Shown here in pieces: positions 53,909 to 62,131 of a stretch of 64,000 nucleotides of DNA (positions are counted from its first letter, which is position 1; every line of letters begins with the position of its first letter). This DNA is from Phycisphaerae bacterium. Its GTDB lineage: Bacteria > Planctomycetota > Phycisphaerae > UBA1845 > Fen-1342. The notes beneath the pieces were generated by a model. That model was not told the DNA's origin, did no database searches, and worked only from the letters and a program-made list of their open reading frames with translations. The stretch spans positions 1 through 64,000 of the forward strand of contig JANQFV010000037.1 of the NCBI GenBank assembly GCA_028277645.1. The letters run 5' to 3'. The position numbers and the translations under genes are program-made.

Positions 53909-54517
53909 TTATCCGGCGTCAGCTTCCCCGCGATTCCGCTTCGATTTATCCAACAGGGCCTTGGGTCGCACTACTGGCGGTGCGACACTTGAGGGCACTT
54001 CAACGGTGGCGGCGCTCTGTTCGTCTTCATCAATGTACGTCCACCATTGAACGCCATCCTCCCCCTCCAATGTTAGAAGGACTCGATCGAGAACAGCCAC
54101 TCCTCGGTCATCTAAACGAGTAGTATGGCCAAACGTCAAGTGCCCCGGCGGCTCCTCGTGGAACGCGAAGTTCAGCTGTGGATGAAGATGCAGCTTGCCG
54201 GGACATCTCGATAGAGGACCGTTGAAGCTCAGTGGGTCGAGTCTGTTCACGCGCACGGAGATGCCAAGTTCTTCAAAAAACAGGACCTTCAAGCCATCGC
54301 TCTCAGCGACGCGAATCGAACCGCTGAACCCGAAGTGCCGCTCGAAGTGATCCCATATCAGGTGGTAGATCACAATGCCGGACGGACCACCATCGATCAC
54401 CGGCCGGCGCTCGACGGGAATATTGAACGACTCGAACTCTTCCGCAGCTGCCCGGATGAGCGCAGCGATCGACGGGAAGCTGGGTCTGAGCGCTGCCACA
54501 AGCTGTTCTTTAGTCAT
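53909..54517 (-). CDS. Partner protein of the XRE-ImmA gene, unknown fold
   Basis: 202 aa: an N-terminal MTKEQLVAALRPSFPSIAALIRAAAEEF helix, a middle beta-rich section (GLKVLFFEELGISVRVNRLD) and a basic, Pro-rich tail. The N-terminal helix and the ...RVNRLD... core recall the small partner of XRE-ImmA pairs described as RosmerTA-type toxin-antitoxin systems. That link is from memory and tentative. GGAGG lies six bases before the ATG. Its own promoter lies directly upstream. Confidence 0.6.
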   Translation of the reverse strand: MTKEQLVAALRPSFPSIAALIRAAAEEFESFNIPVERRPVIDGGPSGIVIYHLIWDHFERHFGFSGSIRVAESDGLKVLFFEELGISVRVNRLDPLSFNGPLSRCPGKLHLHPQLNFAFHEEPPGHLTFGHTTRLDDRGVAVLDRVLLTLEGEDGVQWWTYIDEDEQSAATVEVPSSVAPPVVRPKALLDKSKRNRGEADAG

Positions 54518-54537
54518 TGAGAACCTCCAGTCCGCGT

Positions 54538-54566
54538 AATATGTCAGCCCGTCGTTAAAAAATCAA
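54538..54566 (-). promoter_or_regulatory. Promoter of the XRE-ImmA operon
   Basis: TTGATT and CATATT separated by 17 bases on the minus strand, ending about 20 bases before the start codon. It lies beside the operator-like repeats at 54569-54591. Confidence 0.6.
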
Positions 54567-54568
54567 CT

Positions 54569-54591
54569 CCAAATATTCCAAAATATATTCC
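54569..54591 (-). promoter_or_regulatory. Operator-like A/T-rich direct repeat
   Basis: On the minus strand GGAATATATTTT is followed by GGAATATTTGG, two imperfect copies of GGAATAT just upstream of the -35 box. This would suit binding by the XRE domain of the operon's own product. Confidence 0.45.
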
Positions 54592-54737
54592 TGTCGGAGA
54601 AGCACAGCTGGCGGAGCCCGCCCTACGGGGCACTCGCTCGCGCTTCATGCTCTGATACTTCGTCATCTACGTTCCCCCGTCCCTTTCTTCTCCCCCTCCG
54701 TGCCTGCATGCCTCAGTGCCTGCGTGCCTTCTCGCCC

Positions 54738-55625
54738 CTACTTGACCACTTCCGCCACACAATCCCCCAACGTCGCCGGGCTGTCCGACACCCTGGTTCC
54801 CGCTTCGCGCAGGGCGGCGATCTTGGACTGCGCCGTACCCTCGCCGCCGGAGATTATTGCGCCGGCGTGGCCCATGCGCTTGCCGGGTGGCGCAGTCTGA
54901 CCCGCGATGAAGGCGACCACCGGCTTGGTGATGTTCGCCTTGATGTGCGCCGCGGCCTGCTCTTCGTCCGTGCCGCCGATCTCGCCGATCATGACGATGC
55001 CGTGCGTCTCGGGGTCGGCCTGGAAGAGGTCGAGCAGCTCGATGTAGTTCAGTCCCTTGACCGGATCGCCGCCGATGCCCACGCACGTCGACTGCGAAAA
55101 GCCGCGCTGCGAGCACTGCCACACCGCCTCGTACGTCAGCGTGCCGCTGCGGGAGATGATCCCCACGTTCTTCGATCCGTTGGCCGGCGGCTGATGGATA
55201 TATCCCGGCATGATGCCCATCTTGCACTGCCCGGGTGTGATGATGCCGGGACAGTTCGGCCCGATCAGCCGCGCGCCCTTGTCGTCGAGGTACTTGCGGG
55301 CCTTGACCACGTCCAGCGTCGGAATGCACTCGGTGATCAGCACGATGAGCTTGATACCCGCGTCGGCCGCCTCCATCGTGGCCTCGGCCGCGAAGGGGGC
55401 CGGTACAAAGATCATCGTCGCATCGGCCCCGACCTCCGCAACGGCCTGGTGGCACGTGTCGAACACCGGCAGGCCGTGCTCCGACTTCGTGCCGCCCTTG
55501 CCCGGCGTGCAGCCGCCGACGATGTTCGTGCCGTATTCGAGGCACTGGGCCGTGTGAAACGCCCCAGCCTTGCCCGTGATGCCCTGGCAGATCACCCGCG
55601 TATTCTTGTCGACGAGAATGCTCAT
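54738..55625 (-). CDS. sucD: Succinyl-CoA ligase alpha subunit
   Basis: 295 aa, the CoA-binding and phosphohistidine subunit of succinyl-CoA synthetase (citric acid cycle). Present are [54 protein letters not shown] and the active-site [15 protein letters not shown] (His253). The tracked start at 55712 adds 29 unrelated residues. sucC, which usually lies directly upstream, is not in this window. Confidence 0.95.
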   Translation of the reverse strand: MSILVDKNTRVICQGITGKAGAFHTAQCLEYGTNIVGGCTPGKGGTKSEHGLPVFDTCHQAVAEVGADATMIFVPAPFAAEATMEAADAGIKLIVLITECIPTLDVVKARKYLDDKGARLIGPNCPGIITPGQCKMGIMPGYIHQPPANGSKNVGIISRSGTLTYEAVWQCSQRGFSQSTCVGIGGDPVKGLNYIELLDLFQADPETHGIVMIGEIGGTDEEQAAAHIKANITKPVVAFIAGQTAPPGKRMGHAGAIISGGEGTAQSKIAALREAGTRVSDSPATLGDCVAEVVK

Positions 55626-55683
55626 GTGCTGTCGTATCCCTCGTGCAGCCGGCACCAACGCAACCGGCGGGCCTTGTATCTGT

Positions 55684-56520
55684 CTACTCCTGGCCGGCCG
55701 ACGCGGCGCCAACCGGCGGCGGAGCCGGGTCGAGCGTCTCCACGTCGAGCGTGTACCCGTCGGGCACCTTGACGTCGAACAAGCTGCTCGAAAAGCCGGT
55801 GTTCAGCTTCGCATCGCGAAACGTGACGGTGATGTACGAATCGAGCTGGCCGGTGCCCTTCAGCTTCGCCACCCGGACCTTGATCGGCAGACCGGCGACC
55901 TTGCCCTCGCGCGCCACCCAGAAATCCAGCGTCTTGTACGACTCGCTCGTCCGCGTTCCGCCGTGCGGCGTCAGACGCAGATGATCGCTCGCGGTCGGAT
56001 CACCCTCCGCCGGCGGCACCAGCACCACGTCAAACTCCGCCAGAATGTCCGCCTTCTTCTGCCCGAACGGCATGGGGAAGACGCCTTCGCCGACCTTGTA
56101 CGGATCGCCCGCATCGTCAGCCTTACGGACCTCACGCTTCGTCACCATCTTCGTCCGCGCCTTGACCTCGGTATACCAGCGACCATCGAAGACGTAGCGC
56201 TCATCCAGCTTGCGGCGCGTGCCGTCGCCGGTGATCTTGTCGCGAAAGTGGATCATGAACTTCGCGACCGGCTCGGCGTCCTGGTACCAGATCTCGCCGC
56301 GCTTGGTCACGTCGTCAGACTCATCCTCGATGATGTAGTGCTGATTCCACGTGACCTCGGCCCGCAGATCGCTGACCGCACGCTCTTCGAGCCGGGTGAG
56401 AATCTTGTCGACGGTCGGGTCCACCGCCGGCGTCGTTTCGGACTGTCCCCAGGCCACGACGCAACCGGTCAGAGCGGCTATGATGACGGCCCGAATGTCG
56501 CACTTCACTGGGTGCTGCAT
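55684..56520 (-). CDS. Exported LolA-like or DUF2092-like protein
   Basis: 278 aa. A signal peptide ([16 protein letters not shown]) precedes a beta-rich domain of LolA-like type ([28 protein letters not shown] ... [10 protein letters not shown] ... [18 protein letters not shown]). LolA carries lipoproteins across the periplasm; related proteins have other lipid-handling roles, so the exact task is uncertain. It lies 58 bases upstream of sucD on the same strand, without obvious functional connection. Confidence 0.72.
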   Translation of the reverse strand: MQHPVKCDIRAVIIAALTGCVVAWGQSETTPAVDPTVDKILTRLEERAVSDLRAEVTWNQHYIIEDESDDVTKRGEIWYQDAEPVAKFMIHFRDKITGDGTRRKLDERYVFDGRWYTEVKARTKMVTKREVRKADDAGDPYKVGEGVFPMPFGQKKADILAEFDVVLVPPAEGDPTASDHLRLTPHGGTRTSESYKTLDFWVAREGKVAGLPIKVRVAKLKGTGQLDSYITVTFRDAKLNTGFSSSLFDVKVPDGYTLDVETLDPAPPPVGAASAGQE

Positions 56521-56636
56521 ACGCGAGTACTCCCGATACGTCGGCGTCCACGGATTCTAAGCGGCGGTTCCGCGCGTGGAAAGCCGACGTCAGAACGGCC
56601 AGCTACGGAACCGTCCGGACGGGTTCACGCCGCGTG

Positions 56637-57929
56637 ATGCCTCTGCTGTTGGACCTGCTCTACGGCCTAGCGGTTTGTGTGCTCTGGCCGATTCTTGTGT
56701 ATCGGCGTCTGACGCGCGGACCCGGTAACGCGCCGTTTCGCGAGCTGTTTGGCTATGTGCCCTCGCGACCGGTGTCGGCCAACTGCGTGTGGATTCACGG
56801 CGTTTCGCTGGGCGAGATCAACGCGACGCGCACGCTCGTCGCCGAACTGCACCAGCGCGCCCCCGATACGGTGGTGGTCATCAGCAGCACGACGCGCACT
56901 GGCCTGGCCCGCGCGCGGCAGCTCTATCCCGACCTGGTGACGTTCCGCTTCCCACTCGACTTCTCCTTCGCGATTCGCAACGTGCTGAAGCGCGTGCGGC
57001 CGGCGATCATCGTGCTCATGGAACTCGAAGTCTGGCCGAACCTGATTGAGATCGCCACACAACGCCGCATCCCCGTCGTCATCGCCAACGGTCGCGCGAC
57101 AGCGGAGAAGAGCGTGCGCCGCTTCAACTGGCCGATCATTCGCACTGTCGCACGCCGCATGTTCGCGCAGATCCGCTGGGTCGGCGCGCAGGACGAGACC
57201 TACGCCTCTCGCTTCATCGAACTCGGCGTGCCCAAGGACCGCGTCGAAGTCACCGGCTCGGTGAAGTACGACGCGGCGGACGTCGGCGACCACATTCCCG
57301 GGCAAGAGACGCTGGCGCAGGAGATGGGGCTGCGGTTGAAACAGCCAATCTGGGTATGTGGCTCGACTGGACCGGGCGAGGAAGAACTGCTCCTTGACGC
57401 ATACGCGCGGCTTTTGGAACATTTCAACGACCTGCAACTCGTGCTGGTGCCACGCAAGCCCGAACGCTTCGACGACGTCGCCCGCCTGACCGTCAGCCGC
57501 GGCTTCGCTTGCCTGCGCCGCAGCACCGGCGCGCCGACCCTCCCACCCGACGTCAACGAGCCGCGCCCGGTCTTCCTCGGCGACACGATGGGTGAATTGC
57601 GAAAGTTCTACGCGTTGGCAACGGTCGTATTCGTTGGGCGGACGCTCGTACCCCTCGGCGGTTCCGACGTCATGGAAGCGGCGGGGCTCGGCAAGGCTGT
57701 CATCGTCGGCCCACACACCGATAACTTCGTCGACGCGGTAAACCTGCTGATCGCGGCGCACGGCTGCCGGCAGCTCACCAGCAGCGACGCACTACCCTCT
57801 GCCGTCACCGATCTGCTCCGACACCCCGACCGCCGCGACAAGATGGGCGCCGCCGGCCGCGAAGCGATCATCAGCCGCCGCGGAGCCACGGCGCAGACCA
57901 TCACCCGCCTGCTGGACCTGATGAGCTGA
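56637..57929 (+). CDS. waaA: 3-deoxy-D-manno-octulosonic acid transferase
   Basis: 430 aa, adding Kdo to lipid A at the inner membrane. The WaaA/KdtA plan is visible: an N-terminal membrane segment (LLDLLYGLAVCVLWPILVYRRL), the catalytic Glu in WIHGVSLGE (Glu60), VVISSTTRTGLARARQLYP, FRFPLDFSFAIRNVLKRVRP, WPNLI and the C-terminal GT-B domain (CGSTGPGEEELLLDAY; FVGRTLVPLGGSDVMEAAGLGKAVIVGPHTDNF). The preceding GTG at 56634 is an alternative start. With gmhA it implies LPS synthesis. Confidence 0.94.
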   Translation: MPLLLDLLYGLAVCVLWPILVYRRLTRGPGNAPFRELFGYVPSRPVSANCVWIHGVSLGEINATRTLVAELHQRAPDTVVVISSTTRTGLARARQLYPDLVTFRFPLDFSFAIRNVLKRVRPAIIVLMELEVWPNLIEIATQRRIPVVIANGRATAEKSVRRFNWPIIRTVARRMFAQIRWVGAQDETYASRFIELGVPKDRVEVTGSVKYDAADVGDHIPGQETLAQEMGLRLKQPIWVCGSTGPGEEELLLDAYARLLEHFNDLQLVLVPRKPERFDDVARLTVSRGFACLRRSTGAPTLPPDVNEPRPVFLGDTMGELRKFYALATVVFVGRTLVPLGGSDVMEAAGLGKAVIVGPHTDNFVDAVNLLIAAHGCRQLTSSDALPSAVTDLLRHPDRRDKMGAAGREAIISRRGATAQTITRLLDLMS

Positions 57930-57963
57930 CACAGCGCGCGAAGTCCCCGCCAACGTGCCGCAC

Positions 57964-57994
57964 GGCTGATAGCTGAAAGCTGACTGCTGATAGC
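57964..57994. repeat. Imperfect direct repeats GCTGATAGCT/GCTGAAAGCT
   Basis: GCTGATAGCTGAAAGCTGAC and then TGCTGATAGCT. Three related 10-mers in 31 bases just beyond the waaA stop. Similar short repeats are common between genes in such genomes. Confidence 0.55.
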
Positions 57995-58247
57995 TCTTGA
58001 GTATCCGGGACGAGGGCTGGGCGGCGAGCCCCCGCGCTCTACTCCGCCCAGCCCCGCCCCCCACTCCGCTGCCCCTCTCGGTGCCCCCGGTCTGCGGGAG
58101 CAGCCTCAGCCTCTCTCCTCCTCCGGATCCGTTGCGAAACGGCGAGGCCGTGGCACAAAAGTGGCGCCAATCCATCGACGAACGGGTGCATCCTGCGGAA
58201 ACATGCGCTTCTGTCCGAGTTGGAAATGAGACTCGAACTCAGCGCGG

Positions 58248-58276
58248 AGTATACCGAGATCAGCACGCGAATGCAA
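58248..58276 (-). promoter_or_regulatory. Promoter-like sequence facing left, with no gene downstream
   Basis: TTGCAT and TATACT separated by 17 bases on the minus strand. A transcript would start near 58241 and run into a structured, non-coding stretch toward the end of waaA. It is a candidate small-RNA or antisense promoter. Confidence 0.45.
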
Positions 58277-58347
58277 CCGCTCCCGGACGCGGTTCCGAAA
58301 AAGTACACGCCACCTTCCGGCGGTTATCGCGTAAGATGCGGTGGAAT

Positions 58348-58752
58348 ATGAGTATGAGTACTTTCACGAGTATAAGTGCCCGGGGCCACGCCATCGCGCT
58401 GCGGCTGGCGCTGCCACTGACCGCTTTCGCGATCACTGGCTGCCAACAGGCGCAACTTGCCGAGCAGCGTCTGAAGATGCAATCACGGTCGCTGGAATGG
58501 ACGTTCAAGACGGCGGAGAAATCCGAGCAAAAACGCCCACTTCGGCTCGAATCCACCACGCAACTCATCGGCACGAACCTCGAACGCCACGCTGAGATGT
58601 CCGCTCGTTGGGGCCCGTGGATTGGGGCCTGGTTCGAGCGCGACGCGGAGAAATGGGAGGACTCCGACCGGCGCTACGCCGACCCCGCCGCCCGCATCTT
58701 CTGGGGAAACCCCGAGATCATCGAAGAGACGGCCATACTGGCCTTCTACTGA
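58348..58752 (+). CDS. Small lipoprotein, unknown
   Basis: 134 aa from an ATG at 58348 (MSMSTFTS), with GGTGGA upstream. A lipobox (LPLTAFAITGC) is followed by a charged helical region (QAQLAEQRLKMQSRSLEWTFK ... KWEDSDRRYADPAARIFWGNPE) of no known family. The tracked 251-aa frame adds 117 residues of low-complexity Pro/Ser sequence and is not accepted. The protein ends 25 bases before the convergent nuoN stop. Confidence 0.6.
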   Translation: MSMSTFTSISARGHAIALRLALPLTAFAITGCQQAQLAEQRLKMQSRSLEWTFKTAEKSEQKRPLRLESTTQLIGTNLERHAEMSARWGPWIGAWFERDAEKWEDSDRRYADPAARIFWGNPEIIEETAILAFY

Positions 58753-58777
58753 AGTGCGAAGTGTCGCCCGAAGACCT

Positions 58778-60418
58778 TTAACGCCGGCTGGCTGATGCCA
58801 CCTCTGCGTCCAAAGGCGGCGGGCTTCCTACAGGTGGTGGCTGCGTCGCGACTTCAGCCGGGGCGTTCAGCCGATCGATCAACTCGTTCGTACCGCTCTC
58901 AGCCTGAGCGATCAGGCCGTTGGGCCAGAACGCGAAGATCAACAGCAGGAAGCCGCACAGCAATGCACCAATCTGCTGGGCCTCGCGCGGCATCGCGCGG
59001 GCCGGCTGGTCATTGTCGTACAACAGCACCGCGGCGATCACGCGCAGGTAGTAGGCCGCCGCCAACGCCGAGTTCAGCACGCCAATGATCACCAGCGCGA
59101 TGATCCACTCGCTGGGAGCCGCGAGCGCACCGCTCTGAGCCGCGGCCAGCGCGCTCCCAAACAACCCGAGCTTGCCCCAGAACCCAGGCGTCGGCGGTAA
59201 GCCCATCAGCGTGAACATCGCCAGCGCAAACAGTAGCGCCAATGCAGGCTCACGCCGCAACAGACCGGCAACATCGCGCAACGTTTCGCATTCTGAATCA
59301 CGATTGCGCAGCAAGCCCAGAATCGCGAACGCGCCAAGGTTTGCAATCCCGTAGATCACGACGTAGTACAGCACCGCCGCGGTACCCTTCCCCATGAAGC
59401 CGATGCCGCCGAAGATCGAATCACCACCAGCAAATGGCCCCGCCATCAAACCCACGAGCATATAGCCGGCGTGCGCCACGCCGGAGTACGCCAGCATGCG
59501 TTTGATGTTCGTCTGCCGCAGCGCGAGCAGATTGCCAACGGTCATACTGACCGCGGCGATGATCCACAACAGCCAAAACACGACGGTCTGTCCGCCGGTC
59601 CAGTGCCCGGCCAGCAGCAGGATCTTCATCAAGGCAACGACGCCCGCGGCCTTCGGCACAAAGCCCAGCAGGCCCGCAACGGGGCTGGCCGCGCCCTGAT
59701 AGACGTCCGCTACGTACAAGTGCAGCGGCACCGCCGCCAGCTTGAACAGCAGCCCGCCGATCGACAGCAGAATACCGACCATCGCAAGTACGTACTGCAA
59801 GGTGCCCGGCTGAGCCAGGATGTCCCGCAGCACGACGATCGTGCCGCTGATCGACGCCGATCCGGTCACGCCGTACAGGAAGCTGAACCCGTACGCCATG
59901 ATCGCCGCGGACATCGCCCCGAGATAGAAGTACTTCGTGCCGGCTTCGAGCGCCTTCACATTCGTGCGGCTGAGCACAACCATGATGTACGTCGGGATGC
60001 TGACCAACTCGAGTGCGAGGAACAGCACCAACAGGTTGTCCGCCGGCCCAATAAGCAGCAGACCGGTAAGCGAGTACAGCATCATCGCCAGATACTCGCC
60101 GCGCTCGGATTCGCGGGCCTGCGACCAGTTGACGAGCGTGAAGAGGATGCCGAGCTCGATCGCGCTGATGCGTACGAAGATTGCCAGTGAGCCATACGCC
60201 AGCCCGTTGCCGACGCGACTTCCGCTGCCCAGCAAGTTGGCAATCTGCTCTTCCCACAACACTGCGAACAGCGCCGCCGCGAGCGAAATCAACGTGACCC
60301 AGGGCGCAGCGGCCCGACCACCATGACTGCGGGCCTGTCCGACAATCAGCACCACACAGCCGGCGACCAGCAGGATCAGCTCCGGTATGAGCGCGGCAAT
60401 GGAGATCGGTGCACTCAT
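58778..60418 (-). CDS. nuoN: NADH-quinone oxidoreductase subunit N
   Basis: 546 aa, an antiporter-like proton-pumping subunit of complex I, with about 14 hydrophobic helices. Typical segments: LALELVSIPTYIMVVLSRTNVKALEAGTKYFYLGAMSAAIMAYGFSFLYGVTGS, PLHLYVADVYQGAASPVAGLLGFVPKAAG and KRMLAYSGVAHAGYMLVG. The start overlaps the nuoM stop by one base. It is the last of the nuoL-M-N run. Confidence 0.95.
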   Translation of the reverse strand: MSAPISIAALIPELILLVAGCVVLIVGQARSHGGRAAAPWVTLISLAAALFAVLWEEQIANLLGSGSRVGNGLAYGSLAIFVRISAIELGILFTLVNWSQARESERGEYLAMMLYSLTGLLLIGPADNLLVLFLALELVSIPTYIMVVLSRTNVKALEAGTKYFYLGAMSAAIMAYGFSFLYGVTGSASISGTIVVLRDILAQPGTLQYVLAMVGILLSIGGLLFKLAAVPLHLYVADVYQGAASPVAGLLGFVPKAAGVVALMKILLLAGHWTGGQTVVFWLLWIIAAVSMTVGNLLALRQTNIKRMLAYSGVAHAGYMLVGLMAGPFAGGDSIFGGIGFMGKGTAAVLYYVVIYGIANLGAFAILGLLRNRDSECETLRDVAGLLRREPALALLFALAMFTLMGLPPTPGFWGKLGLFGSALAAAQSGALAAPSEWIIALVIIGVLNSALAAAYYLRVIAAVLLYDNDQPARAMPREAQQIGALLCGFLLLIFAFWPNGLIAQAESGTNELIDRLNAPAEVATQPPPVGSPPPLDAEVASASRR

Positions 60419-62121
60419 TACTGCGCACCTCCTTCTACCGTGGTCGCGCCCGGAACAGCCTCACCCTCGATTCCGAATATCACCGGCTCGTGATGCGCGA
60501 TGCGCGGTGCTTCGCGCGCCATGCGCGCGATCTGTGCGTCTTCGACGCGATCGAGCACCTGCGTCTGCAACGCCGGATCCAGCGTGTCCGTGATAACGCG
60601 GGGATACACACCCAGCCACACGACGACAATTGCCAGCGGGACGAGAATCACCACTTCCCGCGGCGTCAGGTCGCGCGTCAAACCGGCCGAAAGATCGGGT
60701 GTGCCCTCTGGCTCCTTCACCGGTCCGAAGAGCACCTTCCCCGTCGCGTACAACATGTAGATCGCACCGAGCAGAATCCCGCTGGCACCCAGCACGCCGT
60801 ACCAAACACCGAGTAGATCGGAGTTGAACGCCGCGAAGAGCACCGTGAACTCGCTCACGAAGCCGTTGAGCCCGGGCAGGCCGATGCTCGACAGCACAAA
60901 CAGCACGAAGAAGAACGCCATCACCGGCATCTGCCAGGCGAGCCCGCCGATCTTGTCCAGGTCACGCGTGTGATAGCGCTCGTAAATCATGCCGACTACC
61001 AGGAACAGCGCCCCGGTGCTGATGCCGTGATTGACCATGTACAGCACCGAACCCGACAGACCGATCGGCAACAGGCTGAACATGCCGAGCATGCAGAAGC
61101 CCAGGTGCGAAACGGACGAGTAGGCGACCAACTTCTTCACGTCGCTCTGCACCCAGCAGCACAGCGCTCCGTAGATGATGCCCGCGATCGCCAGCCAGCC
61201 CATGAACTGCGCCCAGACAAGCGCGCCCTCCGGCACCATCGGCAGACTGAAGCGCAGGAAGCCGTACGTGCCCAGCTTCAGCAGCACGCCGGCCAGCAGC
61301 ACGCTGCCCGCGGTCGGCGCCTCGGTATGCGCCAGCGGCAGCCACGTGTGCAACGGGAAGAACGGCACCTTGATCGCAAACCCGCTGAAGAACGCCAGGA
61401 ACAGCAGCGACTGCTCCTGCACCGTCAAGCCGCCCGGGCCGAGCAGCAACGCCGACAGTCTGGCCAGGTCGAAGCTGATGAGATCAACGCCCTCGATCTG
61501 CGCGGCACGCAACCCCAGGTACATAATGCCGGCGAACGTGATCACACTGCCGACAAACGTGAACAGGAAGAACTTGTTGGCCGCGTAACGCCGCTGCGGA
61601 CCGCCCCAGATCCCGATCAGGAAGTACAACGGTACGAGCGTGAATTCGAAGAAGATGTAGAACAGCAGCACGTCGCGCGCGGCGAACACGCCGAACATCG
61701 CGGCGGTCAGACCGAGCAGCCACGCATAGTACTCGCGGACGCGCGTGCGAATCGCGGTAAAGCTGCACAGCACCGACAGCGGCACGAGCAGCCCCGTCAG
61801 CACGACCAGTGGCATGCTGATCGCATCGAGCCCGACGTGGTAGTGCAGCGCGACGCCGTTGAGCAGCTCGCTGCTGCCGTCGTCGGCTACGATCCGCTCT
61901 CCAACCGCGATCCACTGAACGTTGTTCTCGCCGACCAGCGCCCCCGGACCACCCCGCTCCATCACGCTCGGCAGCTGCAGCCACAGCCCGACGCTGATGA
62001 GGAACGTGACGACGCCGATGCCCAGCGCCAGTCGCTGCGCGAGCGACTCGCGCGCCACCCACACCACCACCGCCCCGATCAGCGGCAGGAAGATCAACAG
62101 GTTGAGACCAAGTGCGTCCAT
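60418..62121 (-). CDS. nuoM: NADH-quinone oxidoreductase subunit M
   Basis: 567 aa from MDALGLNLLIFLPLIGA at 62121, ten bases after the nuoL stop. Conserved pump residues lie in FFEFTLVPLYFLIGIWGG, KVPFFPLHTWLPLAHTEAPTAGSVLLAGVLLKLGTYGFLRF and KKLVAYSSVSHLGFCMLG. The order L-M-N matches the usual nuo operon end. Confidence 0.96.
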   Translation of the reverse strand: MDALGLNLLIFLPLIGAVVVWVARESLAQRLALGIGVVTFLISVGLWLQLPSVMERGGPGALVGENNVQWIAVGERIVADDGSSELLNGVALHYHVGLDAISMPLVVLTGLLVPLSVLCSFTAIRTRVREYYAWLLGLTAAMFGVFAARDVLLFYIFFEFTLVPLYFLIGIWGGPQRRYAANKFFLFTFVGSVITFAGIMYLGLRAAQIEGVDLISFDLARLSALLLGPGGLTVQEQSLLFLAFFSGFAIKVPFFPLHTWLPLAHTEAPTAGSVLLAGVLLKLGTYGFLRFSLPMVPEGALVWAQFMGWLAIAGIIYGALCCWVQSDVKKLVAYSSVSHLGFCMLGMFSLLPIGLSGSVLYMVNHGISTGALFLVVGMIYERYHTRDLDKIGGLAWQMPVMAFFFVLFVLSSIGLPGLNGFVSEFTVLFAAFNSDLLGVWYGVLGASGILLGAIYMLYATGKVLFGPVKEPEGTPDLSAGLTRDLTPREVVILVPLAIVVVWLGVYPRVITDTLDPALQTQVLDRVEDAQIARMAREAPRIAHHEPVIFGIEGEAVPGATTVEGGAQ

Positions 62122-62131
62122 CAGGCTCTGA

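Larger units (their letters stand above)
57930..58347. other. Intergenic region with repeats, hairpins and a possible leftward transcript
   Basis: 418 bases between waaA and the small lipoprotein gene. It holds a GCTGATAGCT repeat cluster (57964-57994). It also holds an 11-bp inverted repeat GGGCTGGGCGG/CCGCCCAGCCC (58014-58054), a second potential hairpin (58205-58245) and a promoter-like sequence facing left (58248-58276). The tracked rightward frame through here (from 57997) has no ribosome site and is rich in Pro, so it is not called. Confidence 0.45.

Noticed and set aside
57997-58347. Upstream extension of the small lipoprotein frame
   Set aside because: Pro/Ser/Arg-rich low-complexity translation with no start signal. 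The lipobox lies just after the ATG at 58348.
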